A stretch of 64,000 nt of DNA from Gnetum montanum (lineage: Eukaryota > Streptophyta > Gnetopsida > Gnetales > Gnetaceae), in contig MNCI01014694.1 of assembly GCA_015680685.1 (NCBI GenBank), forward strand, positions 1,150,112 through 1,214,111, read 5' to 3'. The notes under the pieces were generated by a model. The model was not told the DNA's origin and did not search any database. It saw only the letters and a program-made list of their open reading frames with translations. Shown here piece after piece: positions 21,890-34,606 of this stretch. Every line of letters begins with the position of its first letter. The first letter of the stretch is position 1. The position numbers were made by a program, and so were the translations under genes.

Positions 21890-23760
21890 AATTAGTGTTT
21901 GCTATGTCTTATATAAACTTGTATTTTATCCTTAAAGAGAATTTTGATTCTCATAGATCATTTTTAAAGTATTTTTTAAAAATGTTTTTACATTAGCTCT
22001 TAGTTGCATAGATATAAATTATATCTAACTTGGTTTATTACTATTGCTACTGTTCCTATATCATGTTCAAATTTAGAAGATAAATCACTTAATGAAAGCT
22101 TTGAAATTACATAAAAATTTGATGAAAATAATTGAAAATTTATCTATCATGAGTTATGGTATTATGCCACAAATCATGGTCTTTAAATCACAAGCTTACC
22201 ATGGATCATGGTCATTAAAATAGTGAAAAAATTAAATCTAATGATACCATGAGTGGAACATAAGTTGTAATCTAATAAAATGATTCAAAAATTTGAAATT
22301 GAGAAAAGCAATGGTTGTGGTATGTTCACCACAACCTAGCCATGGGTCATGGTGAAAAAGTCAAAATTTTAGGTCAAATTTGGAAGCTCATAACTTCCTC
22401 CTTATTTGGATTTTTGAGATGATCTTAGGTTTATTGGAAAGCTATTGAAAATATCTATCTTATTGCAATATTTCAGCTTAATTAAAGTTCATTTGGCTAG
22501 TCAAATGTTGCTTGGAAAAATGTTTCTTGGAACTTTCTAATTTTATCATAATACTCCATCCCAAGTGGTGGTTGATGATTATGGTGATCACAAGTAGTGC
22601 TAACCACAAGTGGTGGTCTGATTTTTCAGGATACCATGAGTTGTGGTTAGGTCATGGTGCTATAAAAAACTTGAATTTCTATGAATGTTGAAATTTAATT
22701 TTAATGCAAATTGAATTGTTGATGTCACCCTAATTAGTTAAACACTCTGTAATGATGAATTGATCAAACTGATTTAATTTTTGAGAGGAAAATGATTGGT
22801 TCAACTTTAATGACCTTTTCTCTTCCTAATTGAATGTTGAAATTGAAATGTCAAGAATTTGGTTGAATATCTTTAATGAATTTGATAAAGTTGATGATAA
22901 AATGATGAAATTAAATGTTGATGATGTTGCTAAATAATAATTATTGATGAATGCTAAAATTTCTCAAAGTGACAAATGAAAAATTGATAAAGAGATAATG
23001 ACTGATGAAATAGTAATCAATTATTAAATAATGAAATTGATAAATATTGATGAATTAATGAAGAAAATTTTGCAACTCAAATAATCATATTGCTAAAGCA
23101 TTACGTACATCATATTTTGCCTATTTATTTATAATAATTTATGGGGCCATAATGGTATATGATGGGACAAACCTTTTTTTATGGAAAATAAGTTGGAAAT
23201 TAAAGGAACAAAAGAGATTCAAATCATTATTTAATTACTTCCACTCTTCTATATTTTATAAAAGAGAAAATACATGGAATATTTTACCTATATGGGATAA
23301 TAACTTAAATAAAAATTGCAAGGCTTTTATTTCTATGTTACAATGCATCTTCACTTAAGCTTTGTTCTTACACTTTATCTTTTCTTGATATTTTACTTTT
23401 TCCTTTTGTCTTAAGGTCTTTACTTCAATTTGCTATATTTCCATATGTATATGATGTCCAATTTTGAATGACTTTGTCTTCTCTTCAATAACTTCGAATT
23501 TTGGTTTATGATGTCTAATTTTTCTTCTAAGTTGGAAACCACAATATGGGAATGAGAATTGAATTAAAGGCAATGAATCCAAGTGCATGCTAGAACTAAC
23601 ATATCAATCTCTTATTTACAATTTTTTGCCTTTTCATTGCTTTTCTCTTTTGTTTCCTCTACTTTGTTATGGTTCCTTTTGTGCTTTACAATAGTTTCTT
23701 TCTTTGTTCCATTTTCAATTTTTTTAATTTTTTATTTGTTGTGGTTTCTTCCTTATTGGT
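21890..23760 (+). repeat. Dispersed repeat copy split by an insertion
   Basis: Bases 21905-22050 match 17665-17810 (AAACTTGTATTT.ATCCTTAAA, GATATAAATTATAT). The match resumes at 23600-23760 against 17820-17990 (ATCAATCTCTT, GTGCTTTAC, TTTCTTTCTTTG). The intervening 22050-23595 therefore looks like about 1.5 kb inserted DNA or a rearrangement. It has recurring CATGGT/ACCATGG words (22150-22660) and no recognisable gene; 23152-23358 is open but unremarkable. Confidence 0.4.
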
Positions 23761-25699
23761 TACTATTTTTCATTCTTTTTGTTACCATTTTTTGTAGTTT
23801 TTGTTTCTATTTTGAGTAAATTTACTTTGGTTTTTTCTATTTTAAGATTTTGTATGATGAATTGTTATATTGTATTGGATAGTTTTAGATTTAGTTATGA
23901 ATATTGGAGTTATTTTTGTTTCAAATACTTTTTAAAATTTTCTATACTAAAAATACATCATAAATACAAATTAGTCATCTATACTAAAAACCATAAATAC
24001 AAATACATCATATACATATATCTATCCAAAAATAAGGCTTCATCCTTCCCATTAATCATGGTGCTTTCCCACGCCATTAATTCCATCACTAGCATAAAAA
24101 TGAAGTAGTGTAGACTATGGGATGCTTGTACACTTCCTCTGCCAAATAGCTAACAAGTAATACACTAAAGGAGAAGAATGAAAAAAGAGAGTATCCTACA
24201 TTAAATTAGTCTTGCATGTGCACCAACCATCACATGCACACATACTATTACATCATAGAGTCTCAAATTACATATATATGTTTTATATCATAATGATACA
24301 ACAATTATTACTTCATAATACATATTAGACTCATACAATAACTGTCACACCACAGTACTTATTAGCCTCATACTAGACTCACATGAAATTTTATGTTCAA
24401 TCATAACCATATATTATGAGGTAGTAGCAATTCACTACAAGTCTTAGATCCAACTACTCTTACCAATATATAACCATAATGTACACTTACATCGACATAC
24501 CCATCATTTTCTAGGATCATTCAATGACAAACTCATGTGATAACTAGCATATTTGCACTTAGTGTAGTATATGTATCAGTAGTTATGAGTACTCATAATT
24601 AAATTTTTGTAGGTCTTATATTATCTAAATTAGTGTTAGGATTCATTAATAAGTAACCTATAATCACTAACCTTTTAAAGATTTGATCATAGGTTGAACT
24701 CAAGTATGTCACATATTAGCTATAGGAAAAACCCATTTATACTTTCCTACTCTAGAGATGATGTCTGAGTGAGAGCCTTACTAATGAATCCTAGTGGAAG
24801 TTAATCCAATCTTCTCTAGGGTGCCTCATCACTAACATATCCATGCATCTCATGCTAGTTTCACCTACTAACCAATCACAAGTAACTAGTGCTACATGTG
24901 TCATACTAGGCTTGGATAAGCCAAATCAATCAACCTATGTGACCAATTCTACATGCAACATCATTACACATTAATATCATACATACACATTTCATAACCT
25001 ATAATTACAAGCAGCTTATACTACATGACTTAGCATACTAGCAATCATAAGCAACTTGTGCTACATGACTTTGCACATATCATATACATCTTGAAACATC
25101 ACAAATCAACATATACTAGTGTCATCACAACTAGTGTTGAGAGTACCAATACTTCCCAAGCCACATCATGCATATCACAATATCATAAACTTGGTTGTAT
25201 AAGCTTGATCACAAGCATGTCCTAGATGCTTACAGACGTGACCAAGCATCCACATGACTAAACCATATTCACATAGTCCCACATACACAAGTCTAATGTC
25301 TTTAAGTCATAAACACAGATGCACCTTACATATACTATACTCTGAGTATTATACTACCAACATAAGACCCTTGAACACATAGAAACACATCCACAACTAT
25401 CTTGTAATAAGATGATAACATATTAACATTCTTATACCACTCACGACTTAGTTGCTACCTAACTATAACCCATTACTGATCCTTTCTTTTCCAATGTGAC
25501 TCTCTAGAGACTTGTAGTGGGATGGCAATCTCTACTGTAAGTATTATCATGAATCATCATATGACTAAAAATATACATAATTGACTATTCTCTCATCATG
25601 ATTCATGGTAGGATCATAGGGCTCCACTATGTGTAAGCCATGATTTCTGCTTGATATATTTTTTCCACATAAAACATATTGTAATCTAAAATGTGTGGA
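23761..25699. other. Degenerate AT-rich and CA-rich intergenic DNA
   Basis: From 24110 on the plus strand is dominated by short CATA/CACAT/ACTACATGACTT words with local near-repeats (CTACATGACTTAGCA at 25022 and CTACATGACTTTGCA at 25061), similar in style to 41040-41480. It resembles an old diverged repeat. No gene is supported; the T-rich ORFs 23583-24108 are low-complexity translations. Confidence 0.35.
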
Positions 25700-25704
25700 C
25701 CTTG

Positions 25705-26579
25705 TGATGAAGTGTCATTAGCCGATGCATCGACTAGGCTGCGTATACGTAGTCGTGTCGATGTAGCCTTCCATGCATCGACCTGGCCCTGTTTAAGCGG
25801 AGCCTATTTTGGCCTAGAAATAAGAGGGCCTTCTGCCTCATTTAGGCATCATTTAGTCAGTTGTAGCGAAGCTCTTGTAGTTTATTCCCATAGGAGATAG
25901 AATATTTTCCAAGTGCCTACAATAGGTGTAAGAAAAGTGTTCAACTCTTTATTCGAGCATTGATGTATCTGAGCCCATTGGCATGATGGCAATAAAGACG
26001 AACTCTTCAAGCATTCCTTGTAGCATTTGGACTTAGTCATTTATTGCATTCAATAGCTTAATATTTATAGGCTTTGATAATTACTTAAGTTTCTCGTATT
26101 ATTAGTTTAATCACTACCGTTCATTCATAGCTCATAGAAACCATAAGTACGACCATCTCGAACACAAACCCAACACTTGGCAACCCAGTGATGCTTAACG
26201 TCTGGTAGCCTAATAGTGTTTAAGGGATGCTCAGAACGTGCGCAGAAGATGAGATCAGATACTTATACTAGGAATAGTTAAGATATAGATTAGGATAATT
26301 ATAGATTAGATAATATTTCATTCTTTACTTTTCATATCTTAAATTAGACGTCAAAAGATAAAGTAAAAATTATAAAAATCAGTTGCCTCAATCTCACTTA
26401 ACCATTGCCATTAGATATTCACAAGTGAGGTTGAGAAGACAACGACTGTTCTAACCCAAGGTTTTATTGGTTAGGGTCTGGTGTATGTTAAGTGCTTACA
26501 GTCTATAGAATTCGACCGAGTCATGTGTGAATGCCCGTGATTCGCATGGTTGGGCATAGGGGTACCTCACCGCTCATCA
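25705..26579 (+). repeat. D 5' LTR (875 bp)
   Basis: It starts TGATGAAG and ends CGCTCATCA. U3 holds GATGCATCGAC and GCGTATACG words. The TATA box is damaged here (TAGAAATA, 25815-25822), while the 3' LTR keeps TATAAATA, so this copy's own promoter is probably weak. Confidence 0.92.
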
Positions 26580-26580
26580 T

Positions 26581-26598
26581 TGGCACTGTTGCTAGGGA
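26581..26598 (+). promoter_or_regulatory. D primer-binding site (tRNA-Asp type)
   Basis: TGGCACTGTTGCTAGGGA begins one base after the LTR. It matches the complement of the plant tRNA-Asp 3' end except at four positions, all G-to-A or C-to-T, as expected from deamination. This site primes minus-strand DNA synthesis. Confidence 0.8.
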
Positions 26599-26744
26599 CT
26601 GTTAGTCTTACATGCATCATCTAACCTTAGTGAAATTATCATTCAAGTCATTGGAATGGACCTAGGACAGAAACATTTACGCATGCTAGGTGGATTAAGT
26701 AAGTAGTAAGGTACATCGATTACATGGACCATCTAACATCCAAC

Positions 26745-29097
26745 ATGTCTTCTCACAGGAGAGAGGTATCCAACCCACCAGTGCCACAAGAATGTCGAGT
26801 GGTGTACAAGAATCTCGATGATTATGTCCCTAAATTCGCTTTCATCCTACATTAGGATGAGCATCTATGATGGCGAAACATGGGGGGCAACATCGTACTA
26901 CCACCTAACTGATCAGCTCCTACGATGCTATTTCACAATCTTGGTAGACTAGGAATCCAGGACGATGGAGTGGAGTATGTCATGGAGGACCATGACTATT
27001 GGGACTATTGTCCCACTAAGGCTCAACGAGCACGAGACCAGTAGCAAGCGGAAAGATATAAACACCTAAAGGGGAAACACTTCAGTATCCCCTTATTCTC
27101 ACAAGGGCTGCAGGACAATGGGGATCCCATCTTTCATGACACGCATTCGACTGAACTTCCCTTGGGGTAGTAGATCCTTTAGTCCATCATTTAGAACAAG
27201 CCTCTAAGTGACCAAGATCCTCAAGGGATGGAGGGTCATGTAGCAAGGATGGGTAGGATGATCGAGGCCATCATTGGGGTAGAGGGGGAGATCGACACCG
27301 GAGTGGTGGCGAGTCCTCTCCTTCTTCTCCATCCTCTCGCTCTCCTATACATTCATCTAGCTCAGGATCTTATCGTAACTGGGGTAGAAAGGAGCGAAAG
27401 GATGGTGGTAAAAAGGTTCAAAAGGAACAAAGTGAGGAAACACGCGACCAATCACATGAGCCTCACCATCATGAAAGGAGGGGCCACCAGAATCATCATA
27501 GACATCATGGTCCTCAGCAGGACTATGATTCAGATGAGCCGTTGTTGGCTACTCAAAGCATGCTCTAGATTGCCAAGGCAGTTTAGATCCCTAGTAGGCA
27601 TGTGAAGGATAGTCGGATCAAGTGCGTTGATATGAACAACATCCCCAGATTTGAAGGGGGATACAATTGTGATATGCAAACTCACCTGTAGGCATTCCAT
27701 GACACTTGCATCCTGTAGAACATTAACGATGATTGGTAGAAGCTGAAGTTGTTCCCTCGCAAACTCATCAAGGAAGCAGAAAACTGGTACCAGTCCTTAG
27801 AGCTAGAATTAATTAGAAGATGGAGTACAATGCTTGAGATTTTCAATGATAAGTATTAAACGTACTCTAGAGTGGTGAACTTAACATGTTGGATCCAAGG
27901 GTGGAAGTAGGGTAATCATGAACCCTTAGATGCAGCCATGAGAAGATACTATTCACTACTACATCGGTGCCCTGGTCATGGCTACTCTTAGCGGGCATAG
28001 CTTCGCCACATCATTGATGGGCTTCGTTTTGAAATGCGAAAGACCCTTGGTGTGTATGTTCAGGGACAACTATCAGAGCTAAAGGCCCATCAATTGTAGC
28101 GCCTCATTGAACTGGTGGCCAAGGAGGAAGGGGAACTTAGAAAAAAGAAGAGTGCAGAAGAATTTAACCGAGATCCTTCCCTTAGAAAAAGGGAGGTCCA
28201 ATTTTGTGATAAGGAGGAAGAATCACCACTAGAAGTAGCAGTGAACCAAAAAACCTTTCCATTGCAAAATTTTGCATTTGAAATTTCGGCAAACATTGAT
28301 AAGATGTGGGACTCTTTAAAGTGTGCTAAAAATTGCAAAAGAGTCCAGAGAACAAGGTAATGATCGTGATCGGTGTAGGAAGAAGGAAGTTCAATGTGCC
28401 CAATATAGGAGTAAGGGCAAAGTTGTTGTCACAGAACATGTTATAGACTCTGATAGTGAGAAGGATGATGAATGTGGCATATGCCAATATGAATATTCTA
28501 AGGGATGTTGCCTTGTGGTGTCACATTTTCAAGAGTCTAGGGTGTATGCATTGAATCCTCACTTGGCAAAGAGGTAAACACCCCGAAGGTTGCCTTACCC
28601 ATAAGGAAACCCAAGGCAATTCCACCAACAGCAAGGATACTATCCAAGTGGAGCACCACCGCAACCCTATGAATACTTCCAGCAGTGGTAGCATCCACAA
28701 GTGTGAGAGATGCGACCTCCAAGGCAGCAATACCCTTACAAATAGCCATATTCCTATGGGTACTACGTTCAGCAATTGGTCTCTCCACGAGGCTCTTCCA
28801 GTCATGCGGCCTTTCAAAGTTATTACCATCCCCTGGAATATTTTAGATCTCAATCTCCATCACCCAGGGGGAAAAACCCACATCTCTTCTATCCTCCATC
28901 ACCTTCTCCTGGCACTCCTTCTCCACAACATCCCACTCAACGACCACCTACTCCATTGATGCAGGGAAAGATACCGCCACAGCTGCAACAACGAAATGCT
29001 ACGAGGGCTATTAACTTACAATTGGCACCTCAGTTGGGTGGACCAAAATGCAAGCCACGAAAATGTCCTTTTTTTAGGCCTAACAATTAGAACATAC
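26745..29097 (+). pseudogene. D gag
   Basis: A candidate start is ATG 26745 (MSSHRREVSNPP), about 145 bp after the primer site. The N-terminal region (26745-27600) is charged and Ser/Arg-rich. The capsid-like core lies at about 27630-28160: MNNIPRFEGGYNC, KLKLFPRKLIKEAENWYQSL, HEPLDAAMRRYYSLL, CPGHGYS, HIIDGLRFEMRKTLGVYVQG and LVAKEEGELRKKK. A Pro/Gln/His-rich C-terminal tail runs to about 29097. Frame changes near 28330 and many TAG/TGA codons show decay. No zinc knuckle is seen. Gag forms the particle that packages element RNA. Confidence 0.8.
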
Positions 29098-29255
29098 CCT
29101 CACATACACCTATGGTTAGTGCCTCTAAACCTTCAAGTGCCTCCACTATTCCACCACCTAAGCAACCTTTAAGCCAACCACACTCCAACGTCCAAACGGT
29201 CATGCTCACACACACCGTGACTGACTGGATCAAGGTAGGTCATCTTCCTTGAAAA

Positions 29256-29561
29256 TTGATTGATTTGGGAAGCCCCCTCATCTATCTTCAGGTGGCAGGA
29301 AATGAGCCATGCAAAGCTCTTCTGGACTCGAGGTTAGGAGTCAATTTGATCTCTCATAACATGTACAAGAACTGGAACTTGCCCCTGCTAAAGAAGAGAA
29401 ACATTCCACTCGAGTTAGTAGACCAGTCGATCACCGTTCCCTTGGGACTGGTGGAGGATGTTTTGACCACCATTTGTAGGTGGTTCTATCCTGTTGATTT
29501 CTTGGTCATCTGTGTGGATAACTGTAAGGGGAACTTCCCAATCATCATGGGAAGAGCCTAG
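29256..29561 (+). pseudogene. D aspartic protease domain
   Basis: The frame contains GSPLIYLQV, CKALLDSRLGVNLIS (a damaged version of the Asp-X-Gly active-site region), MYKNWNLP, VPLGLVEDVL, FYPVDFLVI and FPIIMGRA, the usual order of a retropepsin in plant gypsy Pol. It would cleave the Gag-Pol precursor. Element E has the same domain at about 47700-48119 on the minus strand, also with a mutated active site. The active-site glycine context is altered here, so activity is doubtful. Confidence 0.8.
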
Positions 29562-30116
29562 TTGAGCATGGTGGGCACATGACTATGACTCTGAGATCTA
29601 TCCCTTGAAATTTCAAAGGAAAATCCTTTTGGGAAGATCGAGAAGAAGCGCATTCCATGCATCGCGTACAGTGACTCAGGATGCAATAGTTATGGTTTGC
29701 TAAGAGGATATCCATTCAAGCATGCAGTCAGTGTACCGAGGCATCACCTGTTCAATAGTGCCTGTACACAACAACCACCAACCAAGAGGGCATTCAGTGG
29801 TTGACAGCTGATCTTGCTAGTAGCACATTGTGCATGGAACCATCTGAGGGGCTTGTACAAGCCTACGTTGAAAGCATGGATGAAATGGAAGAGGTTCATC
29901 AATAGGTCTTCACTATTGATGACCATGATGACTGGGGGAAGCTGCAAATCCCTGAAAGCTTCAAACAAGAGCCCTTGGAGCTCAAGTCTTTACCAGCTCC
30001 CTTGGAATATGCATTTTTATGAAATGGAAAGCCGGTAATTATCAATGCCACCCTTGCTCCTGAACAGAAGAAGAGATTGTTGAAGGTGGTAAACAAATGG
30101 GATGCTACGTTTGCAT

Positions 30117-32790
30117 GGTCATATCTTGAGTTAACTAGAGTTGATCCTAGGGTTTGCCAACATCGAATCTATATTGACTCCTCCATGAAGCCATGACAAC
30201 AACCACAAAGATGATTGAACCCAAAACTGAAGCAGGTCGTCAAAGATGAAATTGAACAATTGCTAAAGGCGGGGTTCATCTATTCTATTGCCGATAGCAA
30301 ATTGGTTAGCCCACTTGTTATTGTGCCGAAGAAAGGTAGTAAATGGAGGGTCTGTATCGATTTACGATTGCTCAATATGGCTACCTTCAAGGATCACTTT
30401 CCACTCCCATTTGTGGACTAGGTGTTGGACACCATTGCAGGGCACTACTACTACAACTTTTTGGATGGTTATAGTGGTTATAACCAAATCCAAATAGCAC
30501 TAGAGGACAAGGCCAAAACAACTTTCACAAGTCCATGGGGGACTTTTGCATACAAGAAGATGCCTTTTGGCCTGTGCAATGCACTTGCCACATTCCAACG
30601 CCTTGTCCTCAGCATCTTCTAGCAACATATTGGCAATGGGGTAGAAGTATTCATGGATGACTTCTCTACCTATGGGGCCACGTTTGAGCAAGCCTTGGAC
30701 CATCTTGAGCAGGTTCTGAAAAGGTGTGTAGACACAAATTTTTGGCTCAATTGGCAAAGAAGTCATTTAATGGTCCAAGAAGGCATTGTGTTGGGGCATC
30801 GCATCTCACAAACAGGGATTAGCGTGGATCCTAAGAAGATCAGGGTCATATAACGAATCACTTACCAACCAAGCATAGTAAAAGATGTTTGGTCATTCCT
30901 TTGCCACACTGGTTACTATTGGCACTTCATTGAAAACTTCTCGAAGATCGCCAAGCCATTGGTAGAACTTACAAAGAAAGATGCTTTATTCATCTGGACC
31001 AATGAGTGCAAATCTGCATTCCAGGCATTGAAACAAAAACTTGTAGAAACTCTAGTTCTACGGGTACCTGATTGGTCCAGGCCTTTCCACATCATGACAG
31101 ATGCATCCAACTATGCCTTGGGAGTCATGCTTACACAATGTGATGATCAGAAACGTCTATATTATATCCACTGTGCAAGTTGTAGCATTGTGGGTGCTTA
31201 GTTGAACTACACCACCATCAAGAAGGAGTTGATGGTAGTGGTGTTTGCCTTGGAAAAATTTCAGCACTATGTGCTTGGATACAAGGTGTTCATGCATACT
31301 GACCATAGTGCTATTCGCTTTCCAATGAACAAACCAACGGTGAGCCCCTGCATCATCCGATGGCTAGTGATTCTTCAAGAGTTTGACCTCACCATGGTAG
31401 ACTGGAAGGGGACCAAGAATGTGGTGGCTGACCACTTGTCTTAGTTATAATAGGATGACACAGAAGAGGAGGAGCCCCTCTCCAATCAATTTCTAGATGA
31501 ACTAATCTTCACAGGTGCAGTCGACCCGAAAGTGCCTAAGGAATTCCCTTGGTTCAACCGCATCCTCACCTACCTCACAACCCAAGAACTACCAAAGAAG
31601 TGGAACCATCAGAAGAAACAATAGTTTCTCCATAAGGCCAAGTGTTTCATGGAAATTAATAGTCACTTTTATAAGGTGTGCACAGATGGCCTGGTTTGAT
31701 GGTGTGTCCCTGATGACGATACACTGTGTGTCCTCCAAGATGCTCACGAGGGCCCTTCTTGGGGCCACTATGCTGGATGTCGCATAGCCATTAAGATTAT
31801 GTTTGCAGGGTATTACTGGCCCATAATTTTTAGGGACACACAATGGTTTGTTTGCTCTTGTGAACGATGCCAAAAAGATGGTGGGATGACGACACGATTG
31901 GAGGGACCTCAACAGTGGATCCAGCCACTTGAGTCCTTCGACATCTGGGGTATTGACTTCATGAGGCCCATCACTCCCTTATCAAATAGAAAGGCATACA
32001 TCATCTTAGCTATGGACTACTGTACAAAGTGGGTAGAAGCGGTAGCTGTCGTTGACTATTCTTCCAACACCGCTGCACGATTTGTCCAACAACAAATCGT
32101 CAATAGGTTTGGAGCGCCACGTACACTTATTTCTGATAATGAGACTCATTTCATGGATGCCACTTTTCAAAAACTCATGCAACACTTAGGGTTCACTCAT
32201 AAATTTACAACACCCTATCACCCCCAAGCCAATGGGCAGGCCAAAGTCAACAATAGGAAGATCACCAAGATCCTTACCCAAACCATTAGCAAATACAGGA
32301 GGGATTGGAGTACCAAACTTAACGATGTCCTATGGGCCTATCGCTCCACTTGGAAACTTCCTGTAGGGTACTCTCCCTATGAGTTAGTGTATGGAAAGTT
32401 ACCAACACTTCTAGTTCAGGTCAAACTCCACACACTATCCATCGCCAGTGACTTAGGCCTTGACCTCCCATTAGCACAACGTGAATGACTTATCAATTTA
32501 AGTGTGCCAGATGAGAATCGATTAGTGGCCCTATCTTCAAATGAGATCCACAAGGCCTATAACAAAAAATGACATGATCTTAGGATTCAGAAGGTCACAT
32601 TTAGATGTGGAGATAAGGTGTTGTATTGAAACCCCTCACATATTTTTCAACTGACCAAATTTCAAACACTGTGGGAGGGACCTTACATTGTCTCTGAAAC
32701 CTTCCCATCTAGGGCTTTTCTTATCCACAAACCTGAGGATCCCAACAGAACGTAGTTGGTCAACCATCAACAACTGAAACCTTTCCGTGA
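30117..32790 (+). pseudogene. D pol: reverse transcriptase, RNase H, integrase
   Basis: One frame carries all three domains with about a dozen in-frame stops but no obvious frameshift. RT: VIVPKKG, RVCIDLRLLN, FLDGYSGYNQI, MPFGLCNALATFQR and the catalytic FMDDFS (Asp codons 30656-30661). RNase H: FHIMTDASNYALG (about 31085), LNYTTIKKELMVV, MHTDHSAI, NVVADHLS. Integrase: HEGPSWGHYAG with FVCSCERC as zinc finger (31743-31870), IDFM first Asp (about 31951), SDNETHF second Asp (about 32133), then HPQANGQAKV where the catalytic Glu is Lys (codon 32243-32245). The C terminus ends near LVNHQQLKPF. It copies element RNA to DNA and inserts it; the Glu loss and stops rule out activity. Confidence 0.9.
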
Positions 32791-34429
32791 ACTCCACTCA
32801 ACCAGTGCAATTGCCTCGTCATCACCAGGACAACCTCACTCCATTTTTTGCATCTCCTTCTTTCCACCCAGTTGTGGGGGAGACTGTCATCCCTGCTAAC
32901 CCATTTGACTGCACCCCTCACCATTTTGTAATTTTTTGTTTTGTAATTTTTTTTACACTTTTTTTTCAACATTGTTCATATGTTTGTCAATTCTTATTAA
33001 TTTTTTTCCTTCTTTACTTATTTTCCGTTTCTTTGTGTGTGTTTCATTTTTTCACATGATCACTAATGCATCATCTTATTGTCATCAGGTGTCTATTGCA
33101 AATGGTTTTCGTTGTGATGGGTAATGTACAATAGTCCACCTAGTTATCTGGCTCCCGCCCTCGCATGGTTATCCATAGACTTTACGTCTATTTTCAGCTC
33201 ATAAACCTGGTAGTGAGTCCACATCATCCACCCATTCATCCACTCCATAGTTTTCCTTCTATTGGAAGCATGCAACCCCTTCACCTAAAAAAATTTTAAT
33301 TAATGTGTGATTTGTGTAATCCTTAGACTCGAGGATGATCCAATGGCTGGAATTGGGTGTGACTTCAAGGGGAATGTGACATTCGTCGTCCCCTTCTATT
33401 TCTGAAGTGGCTAATGTGTCTTTACAGATTTCCTACCACTCCACATTCTTCTCTCCAAGGAAGATCATGGGTAATTCGGCCTGCATGGTGTGGTCCTCAC
33501 TGGAAAAATTCAAAATAAATAAATAAATAAACATGAGGATTCAAAGCATACCCCTTGGTTGAATGCATGCAAACAAGCATTGATCTTTGCATGGTGTGGT
33601 TCCCACAAAATAACAAGGTAATGAAGAAAATCAAAGCATCACTATGTGGGAATTCAAAGCACACCCCTTAGACTACCTTTCATAGGACATAAACACTAGT
33701 TATGGGACTTCCTTCGTCCCCTCTAACTTGATCCCATTTCACGTCCTTCCTCTCACGTTTGCTGGAGTGATGGTTCTTTGTGGGTGCATATCTATCTACT
33801 TGGGAAGGCTTTGTCTGTTGATGTGATGTCACTGTATGCGGATGATTTTGGATCTGAACTCAGAAAAGATTCTACTAGGTCACTTAACCACAACTGCACG
33901 TGGGGTTTCATGTGATCGACGATTAGAATTCTCATTCTCTCCTCTCTCTCTTCACCCATTTCTCTCCATAACTCACCTGACTGGCCTTTTTATGTTGTGA
34001 AATTTCATCGTGGTTTCCATGGATTTCTCATGCCTTGGCGGGGTCTCTTGGGTAGGAGTCTTAACTAGTGAACATCACTTCTTGGCCCCAGGGCCCATAG
34101 ACCTTGGTGTTGAGGATATGCAGGGGCTACTAAGGCTATTACCTACTATGGGGAGGACCCACCTACATATTCTTGGTCCTACTTGTTACGTCTCCCATCT
34201 TTTGGATTTCGTGGTTGATTTATTTCAAGATCCCATTGCTCTATTTTCTTCCCTATGGAGTTCTTTTACGTCACGTTCTCCTATGTTTCACTCTTTTCCG
34301 AGCCTCAATTACCTTCCTCTTATCCTCAACCATGACTGGGCCTCTCACGTGCTTCAACTGCCCCAATTTGACGTTTCAAATTCATCATTTTGGGCTTTTT
34401 CTGGGTTGGTCAACGCTGGTCAATGGGTG
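32791..34429 (+). other. D post-integrase spacer
   Basis: Noncoding DNA with a poly-T tract (32920-33060), GGGTGTGACTTCAAGGGGA (33355-33373), two tandem copies of a GCATGGTGTGGT..CAAAGCA..CCCCTT module (33483-33560 and 33588-33670), and GGGGAGGACCCACC (34150-34163). All landmarks recur in the same order in C, and most recur in E1 and E. ORFs 34010-34432 and 34173-34529 lie here but are not conserved in the other elements and are probably chance. Confidence 0.65.
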
Positions 34430-34550
34430 TAGACACCTGCATATACGCAGCCACGTATATGCAGCCTTGTTGATGCAGTGCCCAACCCCTATATATACGG
34501 CCTTTGCACTTTCATTTTTCATCATTTGAAGCACAACTTGGGGGGAGATT
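34430..34550 (+). promoter_or_regulatory. D internal promoter-like block upstream of ORF3
   Basis: GCATATACGC and CCACGTATATGCAGCC form an imperfect palindrome (34438-34466). GTTGATGCAG follows, then CTATATATACGG (34490-34501) as a TATA-like box, then GGGGGGAG (34540-34547). D's LTR U3 uses similar GTATACG words. A start for a separate ORF3 transcript is inferred. Confidence 0.5.
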
Positions 34551-34606
34551 TTGCCATTTTTTCTACCCAACTTCTTCCCGAAGCACCTACATCCCATCGC
34601 TAGTTC

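Noticed and set aside
34010-34529. Two overlapping ORFs between integrase and ORF3 in D
   Set aside because: The same spacer in C, E1 and E has no open counterpart; the frames cross the conserved noncoding block.
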